The notes below the pieces were generated by a model. The model made no database searches and was not told the DNA's origin. It worked only from the letters and a program-made list of their open reading frames with translations. A DNA stretch of 64,000 nt from CAYNRE01 sp964399535 (GTDB taxonomy: Bacteria; Planctomycetota; Planctomycetia; Pirellulales; CAYNRE01). Below, piece by piece: positions 9,069-19,593 of the stretch. A program made the position numbers and the translations under genes. The stretch spans positions 124,001 to 188,000 of the forward strand of contig CAYNRE010000005.1 of the NCBI GenBank assembly GCA_964399535.1, written 5' to 3'. The stretch's first letter is position 1, and each line of letters begins with the position of its first letter.

Positions 9069-10040
9069 TTAACCCGAAGACTTGCGAAACACCGCGCCGC
9101 CGTCGACCTGAACGAACCCTAGTTTAGCGTACAAACTTCGGGCCGGGGTGTTGGCCTGCATGGTTTGGGCCTCGACCAGGGCCACCCCCTGCTCGTGTTG
9201 CAGGCGAAATACCTCGCCCAGCAGGTACGTGGCCAGGCCCTGGCGGCGGTTCTCGGCGCGAACCGAAAAGTCGATCATCCCCACGGCCCGCACTCCCCAG
9301 GTCGAGGCTAGCGGTTCCATCGACCAAATCTGCACCGTGGCCAGCGGGGCCCCGCCCGTGGTGGCGACCAACGAGTATCGGGTTCGTTCAAAGGAACCGA
9401 AGGTACAGGCATCCCACCAATTGGCCGGCGGCGGATCGGCGAGGATCTCGACCCGAGTCCCCCGGCGAATCTGCATCTGCTGCCGATTCACCGGCGGCCG
9501 GAAGCTGGCCAGTTCGCGGTGCAGCACCAGGCAATGATCGATCTGCTGGTAGCCGCCCGAGCGGTAGAGCTGCTGGGCTTCGACATCGGAATCGAGCACG
9601 CCCGGAAGCTCGCTCCCGCCGTACAGGCCCAGGTAAAACGGCACCAGGGGGCGAATGCCGCCACCGTAGAGCACCTGGGCTCCCCGGCTGCGCAGGTACT
9701 TCTCGCTCTCGGCCAACAAGCCCGAGCCGATTCCCAGCCGGCGGTACTCGGTACGAACCATGAGCATGCAGGTCACGCCGAGCTGGGTCGAAAGGCCGCT
9801 CTCGTCGTCGTTAGGCCCGAAGCCCCCGTGCACGAACCCCACCACGCGTGGCCCATCGACCGCCACGATCAGACCCTCGCGGTCGAAATACGGCTTGGAC
9901 AAAACCAAGTGGTCGAGCACCGCCGCCGACATCGGCTGCATCAGGCCACGCTCTTGGTTGCGCGCCCGCCATATTTCGGCCAACGCGGGTGGGTCGAAAT
10001 TGCGAAACGGTCGAAACCGAATATCAGAGCTCGACACCAC
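9069..10040 (-). CDS. tandem GNAT N-acetyltransferase
   Basis: A 323-residue protein with two GNAT folds. The first (about 6-170) contains the acetyl-CoA pyrophosphate-binding pattern RTEYRRLGIGSGLL (R/Q-x-x-G-x-G/A), and the second (about 190-320) has RAENRRQGLATYLL followed by NTPARSLYAKLGFV, the usual last helix-strand of the domain. Two-domain GNATs include mycothiol synthase, but nothing here indicates mycothiol metabolism, so the substrate is unknown. The first codon is GTG at 10040, with a second GTG directly after it; no strong ribosome-binding site separates the two. Last gene before the DUF1501 gene on the same strand, 32 bp away. Confidence 0.85.
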   Translation of the reverse strand: MVSSSDIRFRPFRNFDPPALAEIWRARNQERGLMQPMSAAVLDHLVLSKPYFDREGLIVAVDGPRVVGFVHGGFGPNDDESGLSTQLGVTCMLMVRTEYRRLGIGSGLLAESEKYLRSRGAQVLYGGGIRPLVPFYLGLYGGSELPGVLDSDVEAQQLYRSGGYQQIDHCLVLHRELASFRPPVNRQQMQIRRGTRVEILADPPPANWWDACTFGSFERTRYSLVATTGGAPLATVQIWSMEPLASTWGVRAVGMIDFSVRAENRRQGLATYLLGEVFRLQHEQGVALVEAQTMQANTPARSLYAKLGFVQVDGGAVFRKSSG

Positions 10041-10117
10041 TCACCCGTTTCACCGCGAACAACCACCGTTCGGCCTGCGCCCGGCCGCGCCGGCCGGCTC
10101 GAGAACCCACCGCGGGC

Positions 10118-10435
10118 TCAGGCCGGACCGTCCAGGTCGACAAACACCACCCCCTCGACCAGGCGAACGGGAAACGTCGCCTGGCCGATCGTGGGGCTGA
10201 CCAGGTGGGCGCCAGTCGCCACGCGAAACTGCCAGCCGTGCCAGGGGCAAGTTACCACCTGGCCATCGAAGCTCCCCTTGCCCAGCGGTCCGCCCTGGTG
10301 CGGACAAACTCCATCCAGCGCCCAAACTTCCTCTCCCTGGCGAAACAAAGCCACGATCCGCTCGCCGCAAAGCACCTCGCGGGCCGATCCCGAGGGAAGC
10401 TCTTCGAGCGAGATGGCGCGCACCCATTGGGCCAT
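10118..10435 (-). CDS. Rieske-type [2Fe-2S] ferredoxin
   Basis: A 105-residue stand-alone Rieske protein. The cluster ligands are visible as C44-P-H46 in GVCPHQGGPL and C63-x-x-H66 in TCPWHGWQF, the canonical CxH...CxxH set. There is no signal peptide or membrane segment, so it is cytoplasmic and resembles the small ferredoxins of oxygenases or the NirD-type subunit. No oxygenase or nitrite reductase gene is adjacent, so its redox partner is unknown. The start ATG at 10435 gives the usual length. Confidence 0.9.
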   Translation of the reverse strand: MAQWVRAISLEELPSGSAREVLCGERIVALFRQGEEVWALDGVCPHQGGPLGKGSFDGQVVTCPWHGWQFRVATGAHLVSPTIGQATFPVRLVEGVVFVDLDGPA

Positions 10436-10643
10436 GGAGGATTCGGCGGGAACCGCGTGCTTGCCGTTTTGCCTGTCGCTTGCCTTGATCGCCCCGGGGG
10501 AAGCCGACTGGCCGCCTCCGGGCAGCCGCGATTATACGGCCGGCGCTTCCGGCCTGACCAGCAGCGACTGCCAGGCCCCTCTCGGAAACCGCGATCCGTG
10601 CCAAGCAGGCCGGGCCAGGCCCGCCCGGTCGGCGGCCGGCCGT

Positions 10644-11564
10644 TCAAGCCGCCAGAGCGCGTCGGCGCGACTTGGCCGGACGCGAATCCTTCCAGCGGCG
10701 GTGCAACCACCAATATTGCTCGGGAGCCCGCCGAACCAGCTTCTCCAATTCGGCGGTGTACCAGGTCGTTAGCTCGCGCACCCCCGACAGCTCGGGGCCC
10801 CCGCTGCGCGGATCGGCCTGGGCACTGATCTCGAGCGAGTATTGCAGCGGCCTGCCCAGCCGCCGGGCGGCGCCCACCATCATCGGCGCGTCGTGTTCGA
10901 GCGAGAGCAGGGCGATGGCCTTGTGGGCCGAGGCCGGGCGGCCGAAAAACGGCACCCAACACCCCTTGGTTCCCGCGTACTGGTCGGCCAGAAACGACAT
11001 GGCCGCGCCCCGCGACAATAGGTCGAGGATTTGGTCGTACCCACCCTTCTTGGGCACAAGGTGCTGCCCCGTGGCCCCGCGGAACCGATTCAGAAACTGG
11101 TTCAGGTAAGGGTTATCGAGCTCGCGAGCCACGCTGTAGGTTGGAAACCCAAACAGACCCAGAACATAGCCGGCCAACTCGAAGTTGCCGAAGTGAGCCG
11201 AGATGAGCATCAGCGGCCGATCGCTCAACAGGGCCCGCACCATCCAGTCGGAATTCTCCAACCGCACGAAATCGCGCCAATTGGTTTCGTGAATCTTGCG
11301 CGGTACGTGGGCGATTTCGGTCACGAACAGGATCAAGTGCGACCACATCCTGCGCCGCAACCGATTTCGCTCGCGCGGCGTCAGCTCGGGATAGGCGTGG
11401 CGCAAATTGTCGTCGATCACCCGTCGACGTACCCCCAACAGATCGGCCAAAAGCCAGGCCAGCCCATCGGCCATCGAGGCACAGGCTTCGAGCGAAAGGG
11501 CCTGAATCACGCAGATCAGGCTGCGAACCAGCAAATAACCGCAATAATGCCGCAGCCGCTGCAC
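10644..11564 (-). CDS. LpxL/HtrB-family lysophospholipid acyltransferase
   Basis: A 306-residue membrane-associated acyltransferase of the lipid A biosynthesis (LpxL/LpxM) family, which transfers a secondary acyl chain from acyl-ACP to a lipid acceptor at the inner membrane. The catalytic H-x4-D/E motif is seen as H124-FGNF-E129 in ISAHFGNFEL. An N-terminal hydrophobic segment (about 8-45) anchors it. The start is the GTG at 11564: GGAGGG lies 7 nt upstream, while frames further upstream lack a ribosome-binding site. The end of the gene is basic (KSRRRALAA). In this phylum the exact acceptor (lipid A or an ornithine or other lipid) is not settled by sequence. Confidence 0.85.
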   Translation of the reverse strand: MQRLRHYCGYLLVRSLICVIQALSLEACASMADGLAWLLADLLGVRRRVIDDNLRHAYPELTPRERNRLRRRMWSHLILFVTEIAHVPRKIHETNWRDFVRLENSDWMVRALLSDRPLMLISAHFGNFELAGYVLGLFGFPTYSVARELDNPYLNQFLNRFRGATGQHLVPKKGGYDQILDLLSRGAAMSFLADQYAGTKGCWVPFFGRPASAHKAIALLSLEHDAPMMVGAARRLGRPLQYSLEISAQADPRSGGPELSGVRELTTWYTAELEKLVRRAPEQYWWLHRRWKDSRPAKSRRRALAA

Positions 11565-11577
11565 GCGAATCCCTCCG
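11559..11577 (-). promoter_or_regulatory. ribosome-binding site deciding a GTG start
   Basis: On the minus strand GGAGGG precedes GTG at 11564 by 7 nt. It is the only good Shine-Dalgarno match near the acyltransferase start and fixes the start 33 codons inside the longest open frame. Confidence 0.7.
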
Positions 11578-11842
11578 CTTGGTTTGCCGCCGACTATCCG
11601 GGGGCCGGCCCGGGAAAACGCCCCGCTGAGGGCAGGCGGCAGCCGGGGCTCGGCGGACGGCAATTCTGCCTCGAACCGGGCTCAGGCGGAAAGACCAGTC
11701 GAGTTCGCGCCCGCTGGTGACGCCCCCCCCAGGCAGGTTGCCACTGCGCGACGCTGGCCAGCGCCGCCAGGGATACCCCCGGGGCGCGGGCAACCGAGCT
11801 GGCCCCGGCGACCCGAATCGAGGCCTTCGCGGCCAGACGCCG

Positions 11843-12469
11843 TCAACGAAGGTCGGTCGCCTGGCGCCGCTCTCGGGCCGCATCGAGCACGCTATAGAAC
11901 TGCAGGAAGACGTTGTCGGTCTTGCCGTGTTCGGCATGGCAGTCGTAACACGACTCCCGGTCAAACGCCTTGGCGCTGGTTCGCGGGCCCGTGGCCGATG
12001 GGAAAATGAAGTAACCCCAGCCGTCGTCGAAGTGAGTCGCGTCCTTGACCGCCACCTCGAGCCCCAGCGATCTTCCCGCGAAGTGGCCATGGCGATTGAT
12101 CAGCGCGGGCCCCTCGTTCTGCGAGGCTGGACTGTTGGTCATTACAAAAACCGTGCGCTCCGGAAACTCGCCGTGCTCGACGAAATAATCGAAGGCGGCC
12201 GCGGGCAGATACACGTTGTGAAATTGCCGCGGGCCCGGCCTTACATCCCCCTCGATGTAGTTCAGCCCTAGCGAAGTTCCCACGAACACCCAACGCTCGT
12301 ACCCCTCGGGTCGGAGCAGGTTGCCTTGCGCATCGTACTCGGGCCCGGGCAAATCGCCTGAGCTGGGCTGCTCGGCCGTAAGCGGCAGCGCTAGCCCGGT
12401 GGCGCCGACTAACACCGCCAGGCTCCATGCCCAGCGACCCCCGCGTATGCGGTTGAGGTGGCCCATCAT
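11843..12469 (-). CDS. cytochrome P460 family protein
   Basis: A 208-residue exported c-type haem protein. Residues 1-32 are a signal peptide ending near LPLTAEQ. The single haem-attachment motif CYDCH is at 174-178, close to the C-terminus as in cytochrome P460. The body EGYERWVFVGTSLG...VYLPAAAFDYFVEHGEFPERTVFV matches the family fold. Family members oxidise hydroxylamine or scavenge NO in nitrifiers and methanotrophs; whether the Lys-haem cross-link residue is present cannot be settled by eye. Two adjacent ATGs (12469 and 12466) follow a GAGGAA ribosome-binding site. Transcribed away from the DUF2089 pair. Confidence 0.85.
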   Translation of the reverse strand: MMGHLNRIRGGRWAWSLAVLVGATGLALPLTAEQPSSGDLPGPEYDAQGNLLRPEGYERWVFVGTSLGLNYIEGDVRPGPRQFHNVYLPAAAFDYFVEHGEFPERTVFVMTNSPASQNEGPALINRHGHFAGRSLGLEVAVKDATHFDDGWGYFIFPSATGPRTSAKAFDRESCYDCHAEHGKTDNVFLQFYSVLDAARERRQATDLR

Positions 12470-12837
12470 CGGATTCCTCGGTTCTTGTTGGTTGTTTGGT
12501 TCCAGGCGGCGACACCCCGCCCGGGGGCGGGTTCACCAGGCGCCGCGGTGTTTCAGCGAGCGCGATGGGCAGTCGGCGCAATTCACCGCCAGGTTCGTCC
12601 GGCGACGCTTTCCGGTCGACGGCCCGCGCGGTCGTTCGCCGGCAATCCAATGCTGAGCCCGCCCGGGCACCGCGAAGAAAACGCCGTTTTTTGGAAAACC
12701 CAAATCGACACCGGGTTTTAGTTGACAAACAAGAATAAAGTCGATAAATAAATCAATAATATTGCAAATCAGGCCCACGGGATTTGAAGATTCTTCAATC
12801 CCCGGAGTCTGGTTTCTGGCTCGGAGGCCCCCAGCTT
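12470..12837. other. divergent intergenic region, cytochrome P460 / DUF2089
   Basis: This 368-bp region separates two divergent transcription units. Most of it is GC-rich, but 12715-12775 is strikingly AT-rich against the surrounding DNA and contains the candidate promoter listed separately. No other gene is visible. Confidence 0.5.
12722..12750 (+). promoter_or_regulatory. candidate sigma-70-type promoter for the DUF2089 pair
   Basis: A perfect TTGACA at 12722-12727 is followed after 17 nt by TAAATA at 12745-12750, inside an AT-rich island. The -10 match is only partial. The transcript would have a leader of about 80 nt before the DUF2089 ATG. Confidence 0.5.
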
Positions 12838-13209
12838 ATGGCCGATCAGCCGCTCAGCGTCTCCAACGAATGCCCCTATTGCGGCGGGGCCATGCGGGTA
12901 ACCCGGATGAGCTGCGGCACCTGCCAGGTGAACATCACGGCCGAGTTTCCCATGGCCCGGTTGGCCGGGCTACCGGTCGAACATCAGCGGTTTATTGAAA
13001 TGTTTGTACTGGCCGGAGGCAACCTGACGCAAATTGCCGAGCAGGTTGGCGTTTCGTATCCCACGATCCGCTCGCGGCTCGACAAGGTGATCGAAGCCCT
13101 CCGCGGCGAAATCGGCAAGACCCAGCGGCTGCGCGGCAACGTGCTCGACGCCGTCGACCCGGCCCAGGGCAACGCCGCCGAGGCCGCCAAAATGATCAAG
13201 CGAATCTGA
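12838..13209 (+). CDS. DUF2089 zinc-ribbon / helix-turn-helix regulator
   Basis: A 123-residue protein of the DUF2089 family. Four cysteines (C12, C15, C26, C29) form a rubredoxin-like zinc ribbon. Residues 50-90 (FIEMFVLAGGNLTQIAEQVGVSYPTIRSRLDKV) are a helix-turn-helix of the sigma-region-4 type. It therefore looks like a small DNA-binding or RNA-polymerase-binding regulator. The start at 12838 is chosen because GGAGG lies about 10 nt upstream and the cysteine motif follows directly. The downstream TPR membrane gene starts 28 bp after its stop and is probably co-transcribed. Confidence 0.85.
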   Translation: MADQPLSVSNECPYCGGAMRVTRMSCGTCQVNITAEFPMARLAGLPVEHQRFIEMFVLAGGNLTQIAEQVGVSYPTIRSRLDKVIEALRGEIGKTQRLRGNVLDAVDPAQGNAAEAAKMIKRI

Positions 13210-13237
13210 CTGGCCGGTCGGCCGCAAGGAGCGTCTG

Positions 13238-14527
13238 ATGTCGCCCGTTCATCGAGAACCATCGCAGCCAGGTTCCGAGCGCAGCCCGGGCTCCCGCGGC
13301 GAGGAAGCGCAGCTCGACGCCGCGATGCGCCGTGCCGACCAACTGCTCGTTGCCTCGCTCAAGTCCGACGAACTTCGGCGGCGACGCCGCCATTGGCTTT
13401 TCCTAGGGGGTGTTCTCATGACCGTCTCCACGCTCTTGGTTTTGGGCAGCCTGGCCTGGCAAAGCACCACGCCGCCACGACCGACCACACCGGCACCGAC
13501 CGTGCAGTCCGTTACCAAGCCGACCGCCGCGCCGACGGATAGCACCGCCGATACGGCGCCGGCCAGCGACCCGGCAGCCAGCAAGCGCCTGGCCGAGGAG
13601 GGCTGGCAACTCTGGAATTCGCGGCAGTATGGCCCGGCGATCGAGAAGTTTCGCGAGTCGGTGCGGCTCAACGACCGCAACCTGAATGCCTGGAACGGGC
13701 TCGGCTGGTCCCAGTTCAACAGTGGCCAACTCGACGAAGCCCAACAGGCCTTCGAACACCTTTTGAAACTCGACCCCAAATACGCCGCCGCGCTGAACGG
13801 AATGGGCCAATTGCTGTTGGCCCAGCGCAAGTACGATCAGGCCGAGAAATACCTGCTCAAGGCCTCGAGCCAGGCCTCGGCCGCCTGGTACGGTCTGGCC
13901 CGCATCTACCTGCTCCGCGAAGATTTCGAAAAAGCCGGGCGCTGGTGCCGGAAGATCGCGGCCTCGGGCAGCAGCGATCCGGGAGTTGCGCGGATGCTCG
14001 AGGCGGTCAAGCAACGCAAGCTGCCTGCCGACTTGCGGCAGTTGATCGAACCGCCCGCGCAGTCGAGCGCCGGCCCACAGGTGGCCAAGGTCTGGCAGGC
14101 CATGAACTCGGGCAACCGAGACGAGGCCAAGCGCGTGCTCGAAGATTTGCTGGTCAAGGCGCCGGACGATGCGGCAGTGCTTAATGCGGCGGGCTGGTTT
14201 TGGCTCAACGGCGGCGAACCCGGGCAAGCCCAGGGTTATTTCGAAAAAGCCCTGGCCATCGAGCCCCTGGCTGGCGGCGCGATGAACGGACTGGGCCGCG
14301 CACTGTACGATCAGGACCAGATCGACCGGGCCGTGGAAATCTGGCAAAAAATGGTCGACGAGATTCCCGGCCCCCACGCCGGCACGCTCAACCTGGCCGA
14401 TGTATGGCTTGAGCGCGAGCAGTATGCCAAAGCGATTCCGCTTCTGGAACAGTTGGCACAAGCCAACCCGGCCGACCAGCAGCTCAAGAACAAGCTGGAG
14501 CTCGCCCGCGCCGCCCAGGCAAAGTAA
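13238..14527 (+). CDS. single-pass membrane TPR protein
   Basis: A 429-residue protein with a 50-residue charged cytoplasmic N-terminus ending in RRRRR, one membrane helix at about 53-74, a Pro/Thr-rich stretch, then TPR-type repeats to the end (for example RLAEEGWQLWNSRQYGPAIEKF and NAAGWFWLNGGEPGQAQGYF). Positive-inside topology places the TPRs outside the cytoplasm. It follows the DUF2089 regulator closely and has an AAGGAG ribosome-binding site, so the two form an operon. The arrangement resembles a regulator plus membrane sensor/anchor, but that is inference. Convergent with bioB. Confidence 0.82.
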   Translation: MSPVHREPSQPGSERSPGSRGEEAQLDAAMRRADQLLVASLKSDELRRRRRHWLFLGGVLMTVSTLLVLGSLAWQSTTPPRPTTPAPTVQSVTKPTAAPTDSTADTAPASDPAASKRLAEEGWQLWNSRQYGPAIEKFRESVRLNDRNLNAWNGLGWSQFNSGQLDEAQQAFEHLLKLDPKYAAALNGMGQLLLAQRKYDQAEKYLLKASSQASAAWYGLARIYLLREDFEKAGRWCRKIAASGSSDPGVARMLEAVKQRKLPADLRQLIEPPAQSSAGPQVAKVWQAMNSGNRDEAKRVLEDLLVKAPDDAAVLNAAGWFWLNGGEPGQAQGYFEKALAIEPLAGGAMNGLGRALYDQDQIDRAVEIWQKMVDEIPGPHAGTLNLADVWLEREQYAKAIPLLEQLAQANPADQQLKNKLELARAAQAK

Positions 14528-14575
14528 GCTCGCCGGCAAGCGACTACCCAGCGCCGCGGCGCTGCCGCTCGGGCG

Positions 14576-14599
14576 CGCTTCGGCTAGCGGGCCGAAGCG
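14576..14599. terminator. hairpin between convergent TPR and bioB genes
   Basis: A perfect 9-bp inverted repeat (CGCTTCGGC at 14576 and GCCGAAGCG at 14591) with a 6-nt loop spans the bioB stop codon. It lacks a T-run on either side, so it could be a bidirectional but inefficient terminator or an mRNA 3' end structure. Confidence 0.35.
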
Positions 14600-15663
14600 G
14601 CCTGAACCTCAGCCGCCAGGGCGCCCGCGGGTCCGCTCACCACTTCCTCGCGGCGGGTAATCTCAAACCCCAGGTCGGCAATCATCTGGTAGTCGGCCTC
14701 GGGAGGTTGCCCGGACGTGGTCAGGTAGTCGCCCACGAACATCGAGTTGGCTGGCAACAGCCCCCAGGGCTGCAAGCTGCGCAGGTGTAGTTCTCGCCCG
14801 CCGGCAATGCGAATCTCGCTCTTCGGACAAGCGAAGCGAAACAAGCACAACACCTTCAAGCAATAGCGCGGCGTCAGCCGCCAGGTGCCCGAGAGCGGGG
14901 TACCGTCGACCGGGTTGAGGAAATTGACGGGGATCGATTCGACCCCCAATTCCCCCAGCTCCTGGGCCATGTGCACGATGTCGTCGTCGTTCTCGCCCAT
15001 CCCCACGATACCGCCCGAACAGAGCTGCATGCCCGCCCCGCGCACCGCCCGCAGGGTGTCGAGCCGGTCTTGGTAGGTGTGCGTGGTGCAAATCTCCGGA
15101 TAGAAGCGCTCGCTCGTGTTCAGGTTGTGATTCACCTTGTCCACGCCGCAATCCTTCAGGCGTTGGGCCTGGTCCGGGGTCAGCAGTCCCAGGCAAGCGC
15201 AAATCTCCAGGTTGTAGCGCGACTTAATCTCGGGAACCACGCTCACCACGGCCTGAATCTCTCGATCCGTGGGCCCTCGGGCCGAGATGACCATGCAGTA
15301 GGTCTTCGAACCCCGCTCGTGGGCAACCCGGGCCCCGTCGAGCAGCTTCTCGCGGTTGAGCAGGTTGTAGCGCGGAATTTCGGCGTCCGAAACTTTCGAC
15401 TGGGAACAGTAGCCGCAGTCTTCCGGGCAAAGTCCGCTCTTGGCGTTCATCAGAAAGTACAACTGCACGGTGCGGCCGAAAGCCGCCTCGCGCAGGCGAA
15501 ACGCCGCCGCCAACAGATCGGGAAGCTCGGTATCGGGCGACTGCAAGATGGCCCGCCCCTGGTCCAGGGTCAGCCGGTGCCCGCTTTGCACCTGAGAGGC
15601 CAGTTCATGCCAGCGGCTCGTCGGCAAGGCAGTCGCCTCGGCTCGTCCGGAAACGTCGATCAT
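14584..15663 (-). CDS. bioB: biotin synthase
   Basis: Radical SAM enzyme that inserts sulfur into dethiobiotin to give biotin. The 359-residue product has the radical-SAM triad C79-x3-C83-x2-C86 in GLCPEDCGYCSQS, and downstream NHNLNTSERFYPEICTTHTYQDRLDT and GGIVGMGE, which are diagnostic for BioB and carry further ligands for the auxiliary cluster. The start ATG at 15663 (MIDVSGRAEA) gives a normal length. No other biotin gene is adjacent. An Rrf2-type regulator gene is divergently placed, 255 bp away. Confidence 0.95.
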   Translation of the reverse strand: MIDVSGRAEATALPTSRWHELASQVQSGHRLTLDQGRAILQSPDTELPDLLAAAFRLREAAFGRTVQLYFLMNAKSGLCPEDCGYCSQSKVSDAEIPRYNLLNREKLLDGARVAHERGSKTYCMVISARGPTDREIQAVVSVVPEIKSRYNLEICACLGLLTPDQAQRLKDCGVDKVNHNLNTSERFYPEICTTHTYQDRLDTLRAVRGAGMQLCSGGIVGMGENDDDIVHMAQELGELGVESIPVNFLNPVDGTPLSGTWRLTPRYCLKVLCLFRFACPKSEIRIAGGRELHLRSLQPWGLLPANSMFVGDYLTTSGQPPEADYQMIADLGFEITRREEVVSGPAGALAAEVQAASAR

Positions 15664-15918
15664 GTGCGGTTCAACCCTTGGTTGGCTGGTCGACAGACTA
15701 CGCCCTCCGGGAGGCTGCCCCCCCCGAGTTGGGGCGGCGGCGCGGACCCGGTCTGGCAAGTGTAACCACGCCGGGTTCGGCCCGAAAGCCGCCTGCGCAG
15801 GGCCACCAGGAGTCGGCACGATAGGGCCGGGTTGCTGTTGGGCCTGGGCCGACCAGCGTATCATGGCGCGGCTTGGTATCGGCGTGAGTCGGACCCCCCC
15901 TCGAGGAAACTGGCCCCC

Positions 15919-16404
15919 ATGTTCTCGCGCACCGTCGAATACGCCCTGCGCGCCATGGTCTACCTGGCCAGCCAGGGCCAGGGCCCGCAATCGACCAGCG
16001 CCATCGCCCGCGCCACCCAAGTTCCGCCCGCCTACTTGGCCAAGGTCTTGCAGTCGCTGGGCCGGTCGGGACTCGTCGTAAGCCAGCGGGGCCTGCGCGG
16101 CGGGGTCGCCCTGGCGCGCTCACCGGCCGAGCTGCGGATTCTGGAAGTGGTTAACGCGGTTGAGCCGCTACGGCGCATTCGCACCTGCCCCCTGGGGCTG
16201 GCTGGCCACGGCTCGCGGCTTTGCCCTTTACACGGTCGGATGGATGCCGCGGTTGCCCAGGTGGAAAGTGCCCTGCAAGCGACGAGCCTGGCCGAGATCC
16301 TGGCCGAACCCACCGCGAGCGTGCCGCTGTGCAATTTTCCCGCTCCGCCAGACTCCCTGCCACCGACGGCGTGCGCCGGCCGCCCCGGCCGCAAGAGAAA
16401 GTGA
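15919..16404 (+). CDS. Rrf2 family transcriptional regulator
   Basis: A 161-residue Rrf2-family winged-helix regulator. It opens with the standard MFSRTVEYALRAMVYLA, and the recognition helix region is ATQVPPAYLAKVLQSLGRSGLV. Cysteines C90 and C102 (the latter in CPLH, H105) sit where IscR/NsrR-type members bind an Fe-S cluster, but the usual middle cysteine is absent, so cluster binding would need another ligand such as the histidine. The C-terminus is longer than usual and basic. The start at 15919 is preceded by GAGGAA. It is divergent from bioB, an Fe-S enzyme, so regulation of bioB or of its own operon is possible. Confidence 0.88.
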   Translation: MFSRTVEYALRAMVYLASQGQGPQSTSAIARATQVPPAYLAKVLQSLGRSGLVVSQRGLRGGVALARSPAELRILEVVNAVEPLRRIRTCPLGLAGHGSRLCPLHGRMDAAVAQVESALQATSLAEILAEPTASVPLCNFPAPPDSLPPTACAGRPGRKRK

Positions 16405-16513
16405 ACCTGGGCGCCCCGCGCCGCGTCTGCTCCTGTCGAAGCCACGCTGCCAGACCCTACTGCTCCGCGAGGATGCATTTCCCCTCAGTCGCACAGCCAA
16501 ACGAAAGGACTCC

Positions 16514-16981
16514 ATGCAAGAGCTCGTCGCGCGTTTTCTGGCCGGTGCCACTCAGCCGGCCGCGGCCCTCCAGGGCCTGTCGGCTGAACAACTTCGCGCC
16601 TTTCCGGTGCCCGGCACCTGGAGCATTCAACAGATTGCCATTCACCTGATGGATAGCGACCTGATCGGCACCGACCGCATGAAGCGGGTGATCGCCGAAG
16701 ATCGCCCCCTGCTGATCGGCTATAACGAAACGCGATTCATCGAGCGGCTCTTCCCCCACGAGCTCGACGCGGGCGAGGCTTGCGAGGTGTTTCGCCGCAA
16801 TCGCCTGCTTACCGGCGAGATTCTGCGGCGGCTTAAGCCCGCAGACTTCCAGCGAGCCGGCATTCACAGCGAAGACGGCCTGGTCACGCTCGAGCACATG
16901 GTCGAGAAATACGTGGGCCACCTCGAACATCACCTGAAGTTCATCGCCCGCAAGCGGGAGTTGCTCGGCAACCCCAGCTAA
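16514..16981 (+). CDS. DinB family protein
   Basis: A 155-residue four-helix DinB/YfiT-like protein. The metal-binding histidines expected of the family are H44 in QQIAIHLMDSD, and H136 and H140 in YVGHLEHH. The family includes thiol S-transferases (bacillithiol, mycothiol) and many uncharacterised metal-binding proteins; the substrate is not evident. It has a strong GAAAGGA ribosome-binding site and lies 109 bp downstream of the Rrf2 gene on the same strand, so the two may be co-transcribed. Confidence 0.85.
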   Translation: MQELVARFLAGATQPAAALQGLSAEQLRAFPVPGTWSIQQIAIHLMDSDLIGTDRMKRVIAEDRPLLIGYNETRFIERLFPHELDAGEACEVFRRNRLLTGEILRRLKPADFQRAGIHSEDGLVTLEHMVEKYVGHLEHHLKFIARKRELLGNPS

Positions 16982-17071
16982 ATAAGGCTGGGGCAACCTC
17001 GGTCGAAAATAGGGGGGGGCTGGTCGCGGCCGCCGGGCGAATGGCTCGCCCGCGACCCGCTAAAGACGCGT

Positions 17072-18090
17072 TTAACTGGCGCTGCGGCGGTGGAAGAACT
17101 GGTCGATCGCCACCGCGGCGATAATGATCGCCCCGATCACCAGTTTCTGGATCGGGTCGCTCACGCCGGCGTAGACGCAGCCGCTGCGCAGGGTGGTCAT
17201 GGTGACCGCCCCCACCAGCGAGCCCAGGACGCTGCCGCGCCCCCCGCTCAGGCTACCGCCCCCGATCACCACAGCGGCGATCATTTCCAGTTCCAGCCCC
17301 TGGCCGCTGGTGGGGCTCCCCTGGCGGGAAAGATTGTTGAAATCGAAGATGCCCGCCATCGCCATGAACAGGCCGGTGAGCGCGTAGACGGCCACCTTGA
17401 TTCGCTCGACCGGCAGGCCACAGAGCCGCGCCGTGGCCTCGCTCGAACCGACGGCGAACACATACCGCCCAAAAACCGAGTACCTCAGCACCACCGCCAG
17501 CACCACCGCCAGCAGGAGCACGATCCAAACCCCGGTACACACCAGTTGCCAACTGCCGGCCGGGGGCGGGTCGAGCAGCGTGGCGAGCCAATCGGGAGCG
17601 GGAGCCTGGATCTTCTTCTGGTCGGCGACCTGTTCGGCCAACCCCCGAAAAATGAGCATCGTCCCGAGTGTGACGATAAACGGCACCAATTTGAGCCGCG
17701 TCACGGCCAGCCCGTTCAGCGCGCCGGCCGCGGCCCCCACGCCCAGCACCAACAGCACCGCCAGCGGCGGCGCCAGGCCCTGTTTTAGCGCCAAGGCCAG
17801 CGTAACCGAGGTCAGGGCCAGCACCGAGCCGGCCGACAGGTCGATGCCGCCCGCGATGATCACCACGGTCATGCCCAGCGCGCCCATGCCCACGATGGCC
17901 GTTTGCTTGGCGATGAGCGTTAGGCGAAAGGTGCTCAAAAACGGCACACTGGGCTGAGCCGCCGCCTGATAGGCCAGGAACACCCCCGCCACCACCAGCA
18001 GGCCAATCAAGGGGCGAATCACTTGCCAGGCGGCTCGCGCCAGCCGGGCCGCGCCCGAGGAATTCCCTTCGCCGGTTGCCATCATGCTGG

Positions 18091-18094
<4 letters not shown>
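17072..18094 (-). CDS. ribose-type sugar ABC transporter permease
   Basis: A 340-residue inner-membrane permease of the RbsC/AraH/XylH group, with about ten hydrophobic segments and the family signature GGIDLSAGSVLALTSV plus IGGGSLSGGRGSVLGSLVGA. It pairs with the ATPase encoded upstream. The start is the GTG at 18094, overlapping the ATPase stop codon in GTGA; GAGGTG lies 5 nt upstream, so translation is probably coupled. The ATG at 18085 is an alternative. Sugar specificity cannot be told from the permease. Confidence 0.9.
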
Positions 18095-19593
<1,499 letters not shown>

